Shown one piece after another: positions 21,095-32,138 of a DNA stretch of 64,000 nucleotides. How positions within the stretch are numbered: position 1 is the stretch's first letter; every line of letters starts with the position of its first letter. The position numbers were made by a program, and so were the translations under genes. The stretch covers positions 8,393,979 to 8,457,978 of the forward strand of contig OZ024733.1 of NCBI GenBank assembly GCA_964016875.1, in the 5' to 3' direction. This stretch comes from Fallopia convolvulus (Eukaryota; Streptophyta; Magnoliopsida; Caryophyllales; Polygonaceae). The notes under the pieces are model-generated. The model ran no database searches. It saw nothing but the letters and a program-made list of their open reading frames with translations, and was not told the DNA's origin.

Positions 21095-22854
21095 AAATAC
21101 CCCATACTTAAACTTGCTTGTCCTCAAGCAATAACAATTTAAGCAAGACCGAAACATAATCTTCAAGTAAAGCCTCGTATGAAAACACATTTTAAGCACA
21201 AGTGATCAATATTCAAGCAAGATTACATCATCACACATGATTAAGTGTTCCAAGGAATAAAGTCAATGCAACTAAGCCTCACTTTAGGGATATGTGAATG
21301 TGTATCACTCATCATGTGTTTGGGTTTAGCAATGAACACTCAAGCTCAAAAATCATGCAAGTAAGGACTTTACTATTGAAGCTAATATCACCAATTCCTC
21401 CACCTAGAGATGCCTAATGCAAAGTACACAAAGAATTTCGAACTTGGCTCAATGGAGGTCCTCAAAGAGGTTCCATTCGGCCGGGTTGTAATGGGGCTTT
21501 TGGTATTTTTCAAGGTGGGAATTATTTGGTCTTGTGGTGCTTTCAATGGGGATTGAACAACCTAAACTCTCGCCAACTTCACCAAATTCCACAATTACTT
21601 TCACACTCACCCAAAAGACTTAACATTTTCCTTTCAACCCAAAATTTCACTTAACATTCCACTTCATCTTTGCTCTTATGCTTTTTGTTGGATCTTCAAC
21701 ACTTCCTACATTTGGACCGACTTTCTTATGACATCGGGCCCGATGTTGCTTGTAACTCGGTCGGACCCTTTTCTTCACTTAAGCTCTTTGCTTTCATTCC
21801 ACCTTACATTTCCAACATTTTCTTTCTTCCTTTTCTTTCCCTTTTTTTTTTTTTCATTTTTGTACAACAAAGATGCACTACCCACATGATTCATAACACC
21901 ATTCTTTTGCCCTTAAACCCAAGAGAATCTCAACTCTTCAAGTACAATCCAAACCTCTCTTCTAAAGTCCAATCCCATAAGGGTCAAGTCATATAAGGCT
22001 AGGAATAATATTTTTTGAGGAGTTTCAAACAAAGGCTTAGGCTAGAACGGGGCTACAAACAAAGGATTATCTTCATGGTAGGATATGGAACATTTATGTG
22101 ACTAAAAGAACAAAGTTCAAAATCAATGTGACCCTGCTAGGACAATTCTCATGACGGTCTTGGAAAATAGATAAACACCGCAATAGCAAGTTTTACTAAG
22201 CATGAATGAGCTAATCACACAAGAAAAATGAGGGATATGCAAATATGAACAAGCATCCCTAAAATGGCCAAAAATCAATCTCACAAGGGTCACTCATACT
22301 TAGTTGCATAAGAACTCATCCTAGAACTCACATGTTCAATAAAACAAGCAAGATATCATGATCACATCAAAAGCAACATCATTTTTAGAGGCTAAACTAT
22401 CCAAAAATATGCAAAGGAATTTACATGCTCACATCATCATTAGCTTACATTTGGCAATCTAAGATGGGAATTTCTAGTCCAAAACCTACAAAACACAAAA
22501 TCTTTTTGTTGTTTTCAACACAATTTTTCAAATTTTATGGATTTTTTTTTTTGCAAAAATTTCTCTAAAACCAAAAACTAACTCTTCCATTCAAGACCAA
22601 ATTAATCATTCATGTTTTTTTTTTCATCAAACCACAAACCAAGAAGCAAACATCCCAAACACAAACTAAAAACACAAACTAAATATCCTCAAAATAATAA
22701 ACAAACATAAACAAGTGAAATCATGAACACACTTACCCCCACCCCATACTTAAAATTTTGATGTCCCCATCAAACAAGGAAACCAAAACTTAAAAGCAAG
22801 AGAGAAGAGTATGAAAAGCTCACAATTTCTTAATCTTCAATGGCATGTATAGGA
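21095..22854 (-). other. E2 3' untranslated region
   Basis: It is non-coding and collinear with E1 6404-8141. It carries the same PPT-like tract next to the LTR and a dyad pair at 21713-21768. No env-like frame was seen. Confidence 0.8.
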
Positions 22855-23733
22855 TCAATCGGCGAGGACGAGAGCCCATGAGGCTCTAACTTCTTCGTTT
22901 GGACCGTCCTTGTCATAGAACTTCTTCACTCGATGACCATTCACTTTGAAAATATGTCCTTGTTCATCAACCAAGTCCACCGCACCATGAGCATAGATAC
23001 GGTGGACCACAAATGGTCCGCTCCACCTAGTCCTTAACTTTCCGAGGAAAAGTTTAAGCCTTGAATTGAAAAGGAGAACCTTGTCACCGGTTTGATAGGT
23101 CTTTGGAATTAACTTCCTATCATGCCACTTCTTGGTCTTCTCCTTGTATAGCTTGGAGTTCTCATAGGCTTTCAACCTCAATTCCCCCAACTCATGAAGT
23201 TCTAGAAACCTTTTCTCACCGGCCAAGTTGATATCCCAATTCATCTCTTTGAGTGCCCATTTTGCCTTGTGCTCAAGCTCTACCGGAAGATGACATGCCT
23301 TGCCATAAACTAGATTGAAGGGTGTAGTTCCCAGAGGTGTCTTAAAGGCGGTTCTATAAGCCCAAAGTGCATCATCGAGCTTAGAGGCCCAATCTTTCCT
23401 TGATCGAGATACGGTCTTCTCCAAGATAGCCTTGATTTGACGGTTTGACACCTCGACTTGCCCGCTTGTTTGAGGATGATAAGGAGTAGCAACTCGATGA
23501 GACACCCCATACTTAATCAACACATTCTCGAAACACCTCTCAATGAAATGAGGTCCGCCATCACTTATGAGAACCCTAGGCACTCCAAACCTTGCAAAAA
23601 TGTTGCTTTTTAAGAACTTCATCACCACCCTAGCATCATTGGTTCTTGTTGGTATGGCCTCCACCCATTTTGAGACATAGTCCACGGCTACCAAGATGTA
23701 CTTGTAAGGCCCCGATGTGGGAAATGGTCCCAT
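22855..23733 (-). CDS. E2 integrase core and C-terminus (downstream of the stop)
   Basis: An open frame of 292 codons in the same frame as the upstream polyprotein. It has the DDE integrase core: Asp in ILVAVDYVSKWVEAI, Asp in LISDGGPHFIERC, and Glu in HPQTSGQVEVSNRQIK. The C-terminal domain follows with RTRWSGPFVVHRIY, the GPF motif of Ty3/gypsy integrases. It is cut from the N-terminal part by a TGA at 23746-23748, five codons upstream of this Met. Relatives have Trp at that place (ELFDVWGID), so the stop is a single G-to-A change. The segment would need readthrough, reversion or help in trans. Confidence 0.93.
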   Translation of the reverse strand: MGPFPTSGPYKYILVAVDYVSKWVEAIPTRTNDARVVMKFLKSNIFARFGVPRVLISDGGPHFIERCFENVLIKYGVSHRVATPYHPQTSGQVEVSNRQIKAILEKTVSRSRKDWASKLDDALWAYRTAFKTPLGTTPFNLVYGKACHLPVELEHKAKWALKEMNWDINLAGEKRFLELHELGELRLKAYENSKLYKEKTKKWHDRKLIPKTYQTGDKVLLFNSRLKLFLGKLRTRWSGPFVVHRIYAHGAVDLVDEQGHIFKVNGHRVKKFYDKDGPNEEVRASWALVLAD

Positions 23734-23745
23734 GAAATCAATACC

Positions 23746-26700
23746 TCATACATCAAATAATTCAACTTCTAGAATGCCAGTTTGAGGAGTCTCATTCCTC
23801 CTTGATAGGTTCCCCTCTCTTTGGCACTCCTCACACTTCCTCACATAATCATGCACATCCTTGAACATGGTTGGCCAATAATAACCACATTGAAGAATTT
23901 TTGAGGTGGTTTTGGAACTTTTAGCGTGACCCCCCGTAGGCAAGGAATGGCAATGGTGAATTATGCTCTCAACCTCTTCACTTGACACACACCGTCTATA
24001 GATTTGATCACGCCCTTCCTTGTAGAGATATGGATCATCCCAAAAATATTGTCTAGCATCATGTAAGAATTTCTTCCTATCTTGATAAGACAAATTTGGT
24101 GGGATCACTCCCCCTACGGCAAAGTTAGCAAAATCCGCAAACCAAGGGGAAACCCCTCGTCTTACGGCACTAATAGAAAGAAGGCCAGTGGGAGAGAAAG
24201 AATCAATCAATTGAGAACGAGAAGGAATGGAAATCGAGTTAGGAAACTTACTTTCTTCCACGGATCGACATTGAAGTGTACCGAGCCCGACATGGTGGGA
24301 CGCCGGTCCAGCTTCGCAGACAGACAGGTCGCTCGGGCTCGATGTTGAAGACCTCGGTCCCGACTCACTCGTACTTGCCTTGCCTTTGGTCCGATGTTCT
24401 GGACCTCGGGCCCGACTTACTTGGTTCGTCGATCCACCTTTCCTTTCCTCCTTCCCCCTCATGAGAACTTCATCCGCTCTTGAATCATCTATAGTCAGAC
24501 CATCCTCCATCTCCAACATGTATTCAATGGGCAAACGGGATAGATGATCAGCTACCACATTTTCCGCACCGGTTTTGTCCTTGATTTCATGGTCAAACTC
24601 TTGGAGAAGGAGCATCCACCTTAGAAGCCTCGGCTTTGCATCTTTCTTCTTCATGAGGTATTTGATTGCCGCATGGTCCGTGAAGACTACCACCTTTGAT
24701 CCCACAAGATATGAACGGAATTTCTCAAATGCAAACACTATCGCAAGAAACTCCTTCTCCGTCGTTGTGTAATTGCACTGAGTTTCATCCAAAGTTTTGC
24801 TTGCGTAGTAGATGGCATGTAACTTTCCATCCTTCCTTTGCCCAAGGACGGCCCCTACGGCGAAATCACTAGCATCGCACATTACCTCGAATGGAAGATT
24901 CCAATCGGGTGCCGCCATTATTGGAGCCGAGATCAAGGCATCTCTCAACCTACAAAAAGAACTCATGCAATCCTCGGAAAATACAAAGGGCACATCCTTC
25001 ATCAAGAGGTTAGACAATGGTTTTGCAATTTTAGAAAAGTCCTTGATGAACCGTCTATAAAATCCTGCATGACCCAAGAAACTCCTAACATCACGAACAC
25101 AAGAGGGAGGAGGTAGTTTTTCAATTATTTCAACTTTAGCTTTATCTACTTCTATCCCCCTACTAGAAACTAGGTGTCCTAGTACTATGCCCTCCTTCAC
25201 CATGAAGTGGCATTTTTCCCAATTAAGCACCAAGCTAGTCTCCTCACATCTAGTCAAAACCTTGTCTAAGTTAGCTAAGCAAACATCAAATGAGGAACCA
25301 TAGACGGAGAAATCATCCATAAACACTTCTACTATATCCTCAACCATATCGGAGAAGATGGACATCATGCATCTTTGAAATGTTGTCGGCGCATTACATA
25401 AACCAAAAGGCATGCGTCTATAGGCAAAAGTCCCATAAGGACATGTGAATGTCGTCTTCTCTTGATCATCGGGATGAATAGGGATTTGCCAAAACCCGCT
25501 ATACCCGTCCAAGTAGCAAAAATATTCATGTTGTGCTAATCTTTCTAGGACTTGGTCTATGAAAGGAAGAGGAAAATGGTCCTTGCGAGTGCCACTATTA
25601 AGCTTACGGTAATCAATACACATACGCCATTTTGTTGTGGTTCTCATAGGTATCATTTCTCCCTTTTCATTTTGCACAACGGTGAGACCTCCTTTCTTAG
25701 GAACTACATGCACGGGACTCACATACTTGCTATCGGAAATTGGGAAGATAATTCCCGCATCCAACATCCTAAGTATTTCACTCTTTACCACTTCTTTCAT
25801 GTTAGGATTTAATCTTCTTTGGGGTTCAATAGTGGGTTTATGGTTTTCCTCCATATAAATCCTATGCATGCAAATTGAGGGAGAGATTCCCTTTAGTTCC
25901 TCTAGTGAATACCCTAAAGCTCCTCTATGTTTTCTTAGAACCTCTAACAACTTAGACTCCTCCTTATCATTCAAGTTGGCATTTATGATTACGGGTAAAG
26001 AAGAGTTGGGACCAAGAAATGCGTACCTCAAATCTTTTGGAAGCTCCTTGAGTTCTTGAGATGGTTCCGGTGGTGCTTGAACTTCTTCTTTCTCGGCCTT
26101 GAACACCTCCAAATAAGACATCCTTTCCTCCAATTGTTCATGCTCAATCATATTGAGGGCTAGACCTTGGCGCTCTGTCTCAATTTCTCTAGGTGGTGGG
26201 GTGGCTTTCAACCTAAGCTCCCTTGGCCTTGACTTCTTAGAAACGGCTTCCCATTGCAATCCAAGAGGAACTTGGATCATCTTAGCTTCCTTATGTACGG
26301 TCCCTTTTGAAGTTGGCCTAAAGAAAAACTCAATCTCTCTTCCTCCAATGTCAAGAGACAAGTGACCCTTTTTTACATCAATGATTGCCCCAACCGTAGC
26401 AAGGAAAGGTCTCCCTAGTATAATCGGTTCACCCGGCACTTCTATCATGTCCACCACAACAAAGTCAATTGGGACATAGTGGCCTTCAATGCAAACGGGA
26501 TAATCCTCGACGATACCAATTGGCTCGATGGACGACCCATCCGCTATCGTTAACCTCATGTTGACCGGAGCTATGAGACCCATGGATGTGGATTTCCATA
26601 TGGTGTAAGGAATGATGCTCGTGCTTGCTCCAAGATCACACAAGGCTTGGAAGTTTTGGGACCCCACACCAATGGTTATAGCAAAGCGACCGGGATCTCC

Positions 26701-28761
26701 TAGCTTTTGCGGTAACTCCAAGGTCTTGACCTCATCTTGCATTTCAACTATGGACCTCTTCTTGCTCAAAATCTCCTTTAAAAACTTGGCATAAGATGGC
26801 ATCTCACTCAATGCATCGGTGAACGGGATAGAGATGTTCAAGCCTTGCAAGAGTTTGAGAAACCTCTTGAACTTGTTCTCAACAACATCTTTCGGCTTCT
26901 TTGAGGGATATGGAAGAATCGTTGCACCTTGAATCTTGCTTGGACCAACTTCCTTGGACTTCCCTACTTCACTTGCAACATTTCCTGGTTGGACCGACTT
27001 GGGGACCATGTCGGGCCCGATGTTGTGAGTCTCGGTCCTGGACAGAGGAGTTGGATCGAGGTCTGTGTACGTCGGTCCCGAGTTGCTCTCGACCTCGGTC
27101 CCTGGTGAAGGAGTCGATCTTCTTGCTGGGTCGACTTCGGGGAATGTCGGACCCGACTTGCTGGGTAAGTTGGTCCGACTCTCTTCATTCTTCTTAGGCA
27201 CGTGTGGCTCGGGTAGGTTTCGGCCACTTCTCAATCCAATTGCCCGGACTTCATTTTGATTGTTTTGAGCTCGAGGATTCTCCTCGGGTCGGCCCGGAAG
27301 TCTCCCATTCTCTCTCGGGGCTTGAGTCGCAATTTGGGCAAATTGATTGTCGACTTGCCTCCTCCATGCACCAAACTCATTGAATTGGGTCCTCATCTCC
27401 TTGAACCCATCTCTCATCTCTTGAGCAAATGTTTGTAACTCATGGAATCCCGGTGGTCTATATGGTGGTGGTGGCGCCCTTGGCTCGTTTTGGTTGAAGT
27501 TGTTGTTGTAGCCTTGAGCTTGACCGTTGTTCCATCGGCCATTGCCACCATTGTTGAAATTGCCTCTTCCCCCGAAATTTCCTCGGACATAGTTTGCCTC
27601 CTCAATTCGCTCGGCCAAGCGTACTTGGCTCTCATTCGGACAAACTTGTGTAGCATGTGCAAAGGATCCACACTCCTCACAAGCTCTAGCATTTTGCTTG
27701 TAGTAGTGGACTTGCCTCTTAAGCTTGCTCACTTCACCTTCAAGGAATTGGAGCTTCACATCCCTATCAATGTCTTCTCCCTTTGGATCATATAACTTCC
27801 TTGCACCTTCACCTTGAACTTTCACCTCCTTGCTAGCTTGACTCACCCCATACATGGCCTCATAATCAGATAGCTTGTCAAGTAGCTCCCAAGCTTGGTC
27901 CGGTGTCAAGTCTATGAACCCACAATCGGTGTGGAGATTGAGCTTGTCCTTTGTTACCGGATTGATGCCTTGGAAAAAGATGTCTTGAAGTACATATGGT
28001 TGTTGGCCATGAGTAGGACATTGGCGCAACATCTCCTTGAAACGGTCCCATGCTTCGAAGAGGGGCTCATTCCGACCTTGTTGAAAGCTTGCAATCTTCC
28101 TTCTTAACTCGGTTGTCTTTGAGGGCGGGAAGAACTTCATCAAGAAAGCATCATAGAGTGTCTTCCAAGTTGTGATTGACCTAGGAGCTTGGCTCTCGAG
28201 CCAATGTGTGGCCTTGCCCCCAAGTGACCATTTGAACGCCTTTAGAAGCACATACTCCAATGTCTCCTCGTCGGTGGAGATCGTCTCACACATATCCACA
28301 AATCGTTTAACATGCTCTATGGGACACTCATGTGGACGGCCCTCGAATTGATCACGCTTGATGAGGGAGATGAATTGCGTCTTGATCTCAAAATTCTTGG
28401 CAACCTCGGGAAGCACAATAGCCGGCTCGGGTACCCTCAACTCCGGATGCATGTATTGGCGTGCATTCCGGGGTAGGGCGTTGAGTTGAGCCTCGGCTCT
28501 CATCCGTTGCTCCCGTTCTCTTCTTGCCACCTCCTCTTGATTGTCCCTCTCAAGTTGCAATCTAGCCATTTCGGCCCTAAGTTGAGCCAACTCTTCATCA
28601 ACATGGAGAGCTTGATTCTCCATCCTTTTCCTTCGTCGGGCTTCTTTGAGAATACTTTCCGGATCACTCACAAACTCAAGCTCAAGTGTTCCTCGGGAGG
28701 AACGAGCTAGCATACACCTATGAAACAAAAACACAAACCAAAACAAATCAAAAACAAACAA
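23746..28761 (-). CDS. E2 gag-pol polyprotein up to the integrase zinc finger
   Basis: An open frame of 1671 codons; the likely start is Met17 (about 28713). In order: coiled-coil leader; gag (about 130-300); zinc knuckle CEECGSFAHATQVC; Gly/Asn-rich linker; protease with CDLGAS and ILGRPFLAT; RT with WRMCIDYRKLN, MPFGLCNAP and catalytic VFMDDFSVYG; RNase H with VMCDASDFAVGAVLG and FTDHAAIKYL; a Ser/Gly/Pro-rich spacer; integrase HHCC finger (HHCHSLPTGGH...CEECQREG). FMDD in place of YVDD is usual for Athila. The frame ends with a TGA that separates it from the integrase core. All visible catalytic residues are kept. Confidence 0.95.
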   Translation of the reverse strand: MFVFDLFWFVFLFHRCMLARSSRGTLELEFVSDPESILKEARRRKRMENQALHVDEELAQLRAEMARLQLERDNQEEVARREREQRMRAEAQLNALPRNARQYMHPELRVPEPAIVLPEVAKNFEIKTQFISLIKRDQFEGRPHECPIEHVKRFVDMCETISTDEETLEYVLLKAFKWSLGGKATHWLESQAPRSITTWKTLYDAFLMKFFPPSKTTELRRKIASFQQGRNEPLFEAWDRFKEMLRQCPTHGQQPYVLQDIFFQGINPVTKDKLNLHTDCGFIDLTPDQAWELLDKLSDYEAMYGVSQASKEVKVQGEGARKLYDPKGEDIDRDVKLQFLEGEVSKLKRQVHYYKQNARACEECGSFAHATQVCPNESQVRLAERIEEANYVRGNFGGRGNFNNGGNGRWNNGQAQGYNNNFNQNEPRAPPPPYRPPGFHELQTFAQEMRDGFKEMRTQFNEFGAWRRQVDNQFAQIATQAPRENGRLPGRPEENPRAQNNQNEVRAIGLRSGRNLPEPHVPKKNEESRTNLPSKSGPTFPEVDPARRSTPSPGTEVESNSGPTYTDLDPTPLSRTETHNIGPDMVPKSVQPGNVASEVGKSKEVGPSKIQGATILPYPSKKPKDVVENKFKRFLKLLQGLNISIPFTDALSEMPSYAKFLKEILSKKRSIVEMQDEVKTLELPQKLGDPGRFAITIGVGSQNFQALCDLGASTSIIPYTIWKSTSMGLIAPVNMRLTIADGSSIEPIGIVEDYPVCIEGHYVPIDFVVVDMIEVPGEPIILGRPFLATVGAIIDVKKGHLSLDIGGREIEFFFRPTSKGTVHKEAKMIQVPLGLQWEAVSKKSRPRELRLKATPPPREIETERQGLALNMIEHEQLEERMSYLEVFKAEKEEVQAPPEPSQELKELPKDLRYAFLGPNSSLPVIINANLNDKEESKLLEVLRKHRGALGYSLEELKGISPSICMHRIYMEENHKPTIEPQRRLNPNMKEVVKSEILRMLDAGIIFPISDSKYVSPVHVVPKKGGLTVVQNEKGEMIPMRTTTKWRMCIDYRKLNSGTRKDHFPLPFIDQVLERLAQHEYFCYLDGYSGFWQIPIHPDDQEKTTFTCPYGTFAYRRMPFGLCNAPTTFQRCMMSIFSDMVEDIVEVFMDDFSVYGSSFDVCLANLDKVLTRCEETSLVLNWEKCHFMVKEGIVLGHLVSSRGIEVDKAKVEIIEKLPPPSCVRDVRSFLGHAGFYRRFIKDFSKIAKPLSNLLMKDVPFVFSEDCMSSFCRLRDALISAPIMAAPDWNLPFEVMCDASDFAVGAVLGQRKDGKLHAIYYASKTLDETQCNYTTTEKEFLAIVFAFEKFRSYLVGSKVVVFTDHAAIKYLMKKKDAKPRLLRWMLLLQEFDHEIKDKTGAENVVADHLSRLPIEYMLEMEDGLTIDDSRADEVLMRGKEERKGGSTNQVSRARGPEHRTKGKASTSESGPRSSTSSPSDLSVCEAGPASHHVGLGTLQCRSVEESKFPNSISIPSRSQLIDSFSPTGLLSISAVRRGVSPWFADFANFAVGGVIPPNLSYQDRKKFLHDARQYFWDDPYLYKEGRDQIYRRCVSSEEVESIIHHCHSLPTGGHAKSSKTTSKILQCGYYWPTMFKDVHDYVRKCEECQREGNLSRRNETPQTGILEVELFDV
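24281..24416 (-). repeat. Dyad modules in the RNase H-integrase spacer of E2
   Basis: At least six words of the CGGACC / CGGGCCCGA type, several mutated, lie in frame between RNase H and the integrase zinc finger. They encode ARGPEH, SESGPRS and CEAGPAS. The spacer is longer and more Ser/Gly/Pro-rich than expected for this place, which suggests it was added. Confidence 0.75.
26987..27180 (-). repeat. Dyad modules in the gag-protease linker of E2
   Basis: This is the counterpart of 9902-10094 in E1, with the same positions and several base changes within the words. The peptide reads SGPT, SGPTYTD and IGPD at the module sites. Confidence 0.8.
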
Positions 28762-28841
28762 AGGGTTTGGGCTATTCCCTCACCCAAATCACTACCAAAA
28801 CACAAGAAACTCACCAAATTGGCACTCAATGCACTTAGACT

Positions 28842-28859
28842 TCCCCGGCAACGGCGCCA
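28842..28859 (-). promoter_or_regulatory. E2 primer binding site, tRNA-Asp type
   Basis: The minus strand reads TGGCGCCGTTGCCGGGGA, identical to E1. It starts seven bases inside the 5' LTR boundary. Confidence 0.9.
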
Positions 28860-28866
28860 TTCTTTT

Positions 28867-30280
28867 TGATCGCCTCGGATGCGAGGGTCAAGAGATACAA
28901 TTTATAACCCGACCCCGTTGTAGCACGTGGTGGGTGTCGAACACTCGGGAAGTCTACTCGATCGATGTGCCTAGATACTAGGAAGCTAGAAAGGAGAGCA
29001 TAAAACGAAGGAAAACAAAGAAAACAGTCTGGACCGACACAGAGGTCACGTCGGGCCCGAGGTTGGCGACAAGAGGAAGTCGGGACCGACACTGTGTAAG
29101 TCGGGCCCGAGGTAGCTGGGTTTGTCGAACTTCAAGGATTAAAAGTAGATCTTGGGCTTTTGGGTTCCTTCTCTAGTAGATTAAGGCTTATCCACCCCAA
29201 TTCAAGCAATGAGTGATGATCGGACTAGGATCGAGTGCTTTCGCCCTCGTTCCAACCACTTCTACACATCGATCATTGGGGAAATCCCCTTCGAAGCAAG
29301 GTCTTGAGATTGACACATGTTCACTTTCGCTACTTTGCCAATCTCAAGCCTTGATTCCCGACTTTCGCAAGGAATTGTAGCTCTATGTAGAGTGGGTTCC
29401 TTAGATCAAGCACTCAAGGCTATGGAATTGGGGTTTCTAGCCCAAACCTAGCTAGGGTTTTCCCCCATAACCCAAGATCAAGGAGATCTACTCCATAAGG
29501 CAAATAAAGAAAGCAAACAAATCAAAAGGGAAAGCAATCAACATCATCAATCTCAAAACAAAGCAAAGTTTCATTCAAAATCAAAAGCAATCCACAAATT
29601 CCAATCCAAAAGTTTCCAAATCCACAAGATCAAAACAAAACAAAGCTAATCTATCAACCAAACCTACCAAATCTCCCTCCCTTGGCCGATTCTCTCTCTT
29701 CTCCTTCTCCTCTCCTTCCTCCTTGCTCTCCAAGTATCCTCTTGGCTCCCTTGGAACTCCCCTTTTCTTGTGTGAGAGTGGGGGGGGGGGGACCCTTTCT
29801 TAGAAGACAAGAGGGCCTTTTATGGATTAGATGAGGGGCAAAAGTGGAAGTCCACAAATTCGTGCCTTGGAGCCCAAGTAGTTCGGTGACCGACTTGGAC
29901 CGACACGGAGGACCTCGGGCCCGAGTTACTGGGCATGTCGGTCCGAGGTTGAAACTTCAAGTCGGGCCCGAGGTTGGTTGCAACTCGGTCCTGACCTCGT
30001 TCCACCTTCTTCTTAGTTGGCTTCTCTTGTTCTTCTTCATGGCTTGCTTCTCTCTTTCCTCCTTTGCTCGGGCCTCGCTCCATGCCTCGACCCTCCTTCA
30101 AATCGATCCTTGATTCACGCCAATTTACCTACAAAACACATAAAATGTGCGTAGTTTCCGAATCTCATAGAAATACGGGAACTAAGCTAAAAAGGAACAA
30201 AACGCACAAGAAAAGGGGAAAAAGAAACATATTTACAAAGAAATTCACATATGAAAACACCACCAAATAGAGAGACATCA
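28867..30280 (-). repeat. E2 5' LTR (right copy), 1414 bp
   Basis: It is nearly identical to 19684-21094. Differences seen: C/T near the start, a G run of 12 against 10, GACACGG against GTACCG near 29904, G/T near 29861, and A/G near the end. The TATA-like site reads CATAAAAGG. Confidence 0.94.
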
Positions 30281-30285
30281 TCAAG

Positions 30286-30580
30286 CTGCAAAGATCGATC
30301 AAATTCATGAGGATACTCTCTCAATTCGAGAGGTGAACAATGCTATATGTGCGCCAAGCCAACAAAAGGGCGCAAGGAGGTGACTTTTGAGTCGAGTGAT
30401 TGTGTGGGTTAATTTGAGGAAGGAGCGGTTTTCAATGCTTCAGAACTCCAATCTAAAGCCATGAGGACATTGTTGATGCATTCTAACTACGTAAAGGTTG
30501 TTGAATCGCCTTTGAGTGCGCTAGATCTTGTCTTAGATGACAAGTCATACTTCAAGTCTTAGACCAACATGGAATCCTAG
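30286..30580 (+). pseudogene. Chromovirus-type integrase fragment, right part
   Basis: Continuation of 19380-19683 on the other side of E2: KIDQIHEDTLS, REVNNAICA and a region resembling the end of a Ty3/gypsy integrase. Stops and indels are present. The remnant fades out near 30580. Confidence 0.75.
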
Positions 30581-32130
30581 GTTTGAATGAACTCCAAAAT
30601 CACGTTCACAACCTAATTCTTAATATTGCTGTCAATACCCACTATTTTATAGGTAAGTATAAATGAACATTACATAAATGTAACAACAGGTGTTTTTATC
30701 TATGACCCATAATATATACGTTTGAAGTTGTATACAATTTTCCTCTGAACTGATGTATATGGATAATGAGGCCCGATTATCTAACTGGACCCTATTCCAA
30801 CTCACATCATCCACAAATATACCACACGATATATTGTTACCAACAAGCAAACGGAACCTTGTGTGTTGCTGTTATCCCTTTTATTATAAAAATATATGGA
30901 ACCTTCCTTTTATACTTTATACATGATATTACTAATTCGCTTCGTATTATGAGATTTCACTCTCTCCTTGCAATACCTTCTCTCTGATAATCTGAAAATT
31001 CACATATACGCAATCGATAGGGACATTATTTTAGTAGTATTATTAATAACGTTGTGAATATACATAATTTAATATTACATTCTACGAACGATTTCATGCC
31101 AAAAAAAGAGAACTAACAAATAAATATTACTTAAACTGACCGCTCATTAAAAATATTGATAATTTTACAATTTAAAAACAAAAAATTGTAAACACTTATT
31201 AAATTAAGGGTGTAGTTATTCGTATATAAATAAATAAAGTGTTGTTAAAAAGTGGAAAAAAAATTTAAAAAAAAATTGAGTTATATGCTTGCATTGGAAA
31301 TAAAAAATGGTAAAAAAATTTTTTTATTGGTTTGATTACTATGCCAGTACGTACTTTTTATGCATACATTTACAGTTATGTATTGTAGAATCGCACATTT
31401 CAATTAATGTACTTTTGCCACGTACACTAACTAAATGCTTCAATACTTGGAATTTGCTAATTGATAGGCTTTCTTTTTTCCCATTTATTTTTTTCAAATG
31501 TTATTGACTAAATCCGCTCGAATTTGGCACATATATACATTGTAAATCTGTTACATTTTTCCCCGGTTATCGTGTATATAAATAATGAAGCCCAATTATA
31601 TAATTGGACCCTATACCTATTCACATCAACGACAACATGGTACACCCACAAATATACCACAGAGTATCTCGGTACCAAACACCAAAATGTTATTTTTATA
31701 CTACAGTAATATTATCTTTTCTATGCATTTGGGCCATAGCACATTGGACAACGTGAGAAGCTTTAATGGACTGTTAGTCCACATATAAAAATTCCCATAT
31801 GGTGAACCATAAATGGGTCGTTCCATTTCAGTGTAAGCAAAATATATATATACTCTGAATCACAACTAAAGTAAAACTACGCATGCAAGCCAGATGTACA
31901 ATTTCTTTAATAAACTACAAAATAGTTTAACAGCTAAACGTTGGTGCATGTATCCCATATGTACTACGAAATCAGAGGACTTAACTACATCCAAATGCAT
32001 GATGTCCAAATCTATATACATGTGTGTACTGTTGTTTGACACATGTACATACACTTAAATAAGGTAATTCTATTGATATAATGACAAGTGTCTACGATAT
32101 ATTTTTATTCGTATTATACGTCAAGCATTA
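30581..32130. other. Intergenic with a diverged 90-bp direct repeat
   Basis: AT-rich. Two related segments lie at 30764-30850 and 31587-31680; both contain ATTGGACCCTAT or CTGGACCCTAT followed by CACAAATATACCACA. No gene was recognised. Confidence 0.5.
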
Positions 32131-32138
32131 TATATAAG
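32131..32138 (+). promoter_or_regulatory. TATA box of the zf-XS gene
   Basis: TATATAAG lies about 70 bases upstream of a leader-exon donor (GAAG|GTAAAC at 32204/32205). The 5'UTR intron would run 32205-32355 and end in TTAG directly before the ATG. Confidence 0.5.

Larger units (their letters stand above)
19684..30280 (-). mobile_element. E2: complete, young Athila-type Ty3/gypsy retrotransposon
   Basis: This 10597-bp element lies on the minus strand with a perfect 5-bp duplication TCAAG (19679-19683 and 30281-30285). Its LTRs of 1411 and 1414 bp differ by about five substitutions plus three indel bases. The PBS is of tRNA-Asp type. The frame runs gag, protease, RT, RNase H, integrase in Ty3/gypsy order, and a single stop codon splits integrase. 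It is inserted inside an older chromovirus integrase. It is either autonomous or one mutation away from it, and is the likely helper type for E1. Confidence 0.95.
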
